Shown: piece by piece, positions 10,336 to 11,650 of the stretch
Numbering within the stretch: the stretch's first letter is position 1
Layout of the letters: each line of letters opens with the position of its first letter
Assembly (NCBI GenBank): GCA_937975525.1
Contig: CALJUJ010000345.1
Location: forward strand, 1 to 11,650
DNA: 11,650 nt
Source: an uncultured bacterium
GTDB lineage: Bacteria > Desulfobacterota > Binatia > HRBIN30
Direction of reading: 5' to 3'
Made by a program: the position numbers and the translations under genes
The notes under the pieces: model-generated
What the model saw: the letters and a program-made list of their open reading frames with translations, nothing else
Databases searched by the model: none
Told to the model about the DNA's origin: nothing

Positions 10336-11650
10336 CCGAGCAACGTTCGCTCGTGCAACGTCTTAACGCCGCAGCTGCGGCTGAGGGCATCGACTGGCTC
10401 GACGAACTCGACGCAGACTTCCAACGCGCCGTGCTCTACGACTGGACGGTCTGGGCACGACCAGCACAACTCGCGCCGCCCGGCGACTGGCGAGTCTGGC
10501 TGATCCTCGCAGGCCGCGGGTTCGGCAAGACTCGATCCGGCGCAGAGTGGGTACGGCAGCAAGTCGAGTCCGGTAACGCTCGACGCATCGCTCTCGTCGG
10601 CGCTACCGCCGCAGACGTGCGCGACACGATGATCGAAGGCGAGTCAGGATTGCTGCGCGCGTTCCCCGACGAACGCCGCCCACGCTACGAACCATCGAAG
10701 CGTCGAGTCACGTTCCACAACGGCGCGATCGCCACGACGTACTCTGCCGACGAGCCCGACCGACTCCGCGGCCCGAACCACGATCTGGCCTGGGCCGACG
10801 AAGTCGCAGCGTGGCGCTACCCCGAGTCGTGGGACCAACTCATGTTCGGGCTACGCATCGGCGATCGTCCCCGCTGCGTCGCAACGACGACGCCACGACC
10901 CACGAAACTGATCCGTACGCTCGTCGAGCGCGCCGATACGACGGTCACGCGCGGCTCGACGTACGACAACGCGGCGAACCTGTCGCCTGCGTTCTTAGAC
11001 GAGATGAGACAGCGCTACGAGGGCACGCGCCTGGGACGTCAGGAACTCGAAGCCGAACTGCTGCTCGACGCTGACGGCGCACTCTGGACTCGTGACATGC
11101 TCGACAAAGCTCGAACGACGAACGTGCCGACGCTTCGACGCATCGTTGTCGCGATCGACCCCGCCGCCTCGGCGAACAACGACTCGGACGAGACAGGCAT
11201 TGTCGTCGCAGGCGTCGACGATCACGGCGTCGGCTACGTCCTCGAAGATCGCTCGATGAAAGGCAGTCCTGCCGAGTGGGCGTCTGCCGCGGTCACTGCG
11301 CACCACGTTCACAAGGCTGACAGGATCGTCGCCGAAGCGAACCAGGGCGGCGACATGATCACGCACACGCTACGCACCGTCGACTCGTCCGTGCCGGTCA
11401 AACTCGTTCACGCCTCTCGCGGCAAGCGCACGAGAGCCGAACCCGTCGCCGCTCTGTACGAACAGGACCGGGTGCGACACGCGGGCACGTTCCCCGAACT
11501 CGAAGACCAACTCTGCACGTGGACTGCTGACGGCCCGTCGCCGGATCGTCTCGACGCTCTCGTCTGGGCGCTGACCGAGTTGATGGTCAACAGTCGCCAG
11601 CCGGAAGCGGTCGTGCCGTTCCAGTCGACTCGACGTTCACCCTGGGCGGT
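10332..11650 (+). CDS. Terminase large subunit, 3' end beyond window
   Basis: The DNA-packaging motor; 439 codons are visible from a GTG that overlaps the small terminase stop (GTGA), with no in-frame stop before the window edge. The ATPase part has Walker A L-A-G-R-G-F-G-K-T (59-67), Walker B L-A-W-A-D-E (152-157) and a coupling T-T-T-P-R-P (185-190). The nuclease part has V-V-A-I-D-P-A-A-S (272-280) with Asp275, V-A-E-A-N-Q-G-G-D (333-341) with Glu335, and D-R-L-D-A-L-V-W-A-L (405-414) with Asp408, the usual RNase H-like acidic triad. Most of the protein is present, with only a short C-terminal part missing. The typical phage order is small terminase, large terminase, then portal, which should lie to the right. 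Confidence 0.93.
   Translation, partial: MTEQRSLVQRLNAAAAAEGIDWLDELDADFQRAVLYDWTVWARPAQLAPPGDWRVWLILAGRGFGKTRSGAEWVRQQVESGNARRIALVGATAADVRDTMIEGESGLLRAFPDERRPRYEPSKRRVTFHNGAIATTYSADEPDRLRGPNHDLAWADEVAAWRYPESWDQLMFGLRIGDRPRCVATTTPRPTKLIRTLVERADTTVTRGSTYDNAANLSPAFLDEMRQRYEGTRLGRQELEAELLLDADGALWTRDMLDKARTTNVPTLRRIVVAIDPAASANNDSDETGIVVAGVDDHGVGYVLEDRSMKGSPAEWASAAVTAHHVHKADRIVAEANQGGDMITHTLRTVDSSVPVKLVHASRGKRTRAEPVAALYEQDRVRHAGTFPELEDQLCTWTADGPSPDRLDALVWALTELMVNSRQPEAVVPFQSTRRSPWA

Noticed and set aside
1..11650. Abundant TCGA/GACG words as a restriction-related or methylation-site signal
   Set aside because: The words follow from preferred codons (GAC, TCG, ACG, CGA, GTC) in the rightward genes. 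Without a background model no excess can be claimed.

Overview
The window is a high-GC (roughly 60-65 % by eye) segment of a tailed double-stranded DNA phage or prophage. It ends inside a large terminase gene, with a small-terminase-like gene directly before it. A WhiB-type iron-sulfur regulator, a family confined to actinobacteria and their phages, points to an actinobacterial host. Promoter-like TAnnnT boxes 6-8 nt from start codons, with no Shine-Dalgarno (SD) sequence, fit the leaderless transcription common in that phylum. No integrase, tRNA, insertion sequence or CRISPR array was seen. The genus cannot be told from this window.

Layout. (1) 1-428: two leftward genes, the first cut by the window edge, facing a rightward block across a divergent promoter region. 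(2) 536-2747: a DNA-transaction block. It holds a Rad52-like annealing protein, a winged-helix replication-initiator-like protein, a Thr-rich lipoprotein transglycosylase, a small HNH protein and a RusA-like resolvase, mostly joined by overlaps. (3) 2770-5436 and 5593-7307: two operons of small, mostly unknown genes built on the same scaffold. Each starts with a leaderless gene beginning ATGCAGAAC. A gene with an M-(x)-PTTT N-terminus follows, then a double-hairpin intergenic element, then a gene with a strong SD, then a chain of overlapping genes. The first chain includes an acidic ArdA-like (antirestriction) protein. The second includes a zinc-finger protein and a 38-residue membrane peptide. 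A 110-nt long-stem structure lies between the operons. (4) 7382-7618: whiB-like gene, leftward, divergent from (5) 7658-9880: a tightly coupled trio of ParB-like protein, cytosine-C5 DNA methyltransferase and CmoA-like (carboxy-SAM synthase family) enzyme. (6) 9898-11650: small and large terminase.

The most interesting part is the trio. The C5-methyltransferase has Arg in place of the nearly invariant motif X Asn (IGRSVPP instead of the usual GNSVPP type). As I recall, changing the equivalent Asn of M.MpeI to a basic residue lets it accept carboxy-SAM and make 5-carboxymethylcytosine. Here the natural Arg enzyme overlaps a gene whose protein aligns with CmoA, the enzyme that makes carboxy-SAM. 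I infer that this phage may put a carboxymethyl (or related acidic) group on cytosine in its DNA just before packaging. One point against this is that E. coli CmoA Arg199 aligns with Glu183 here. An ArdA-like protein elsewhere would be a second, protein-based route to evade restriction.
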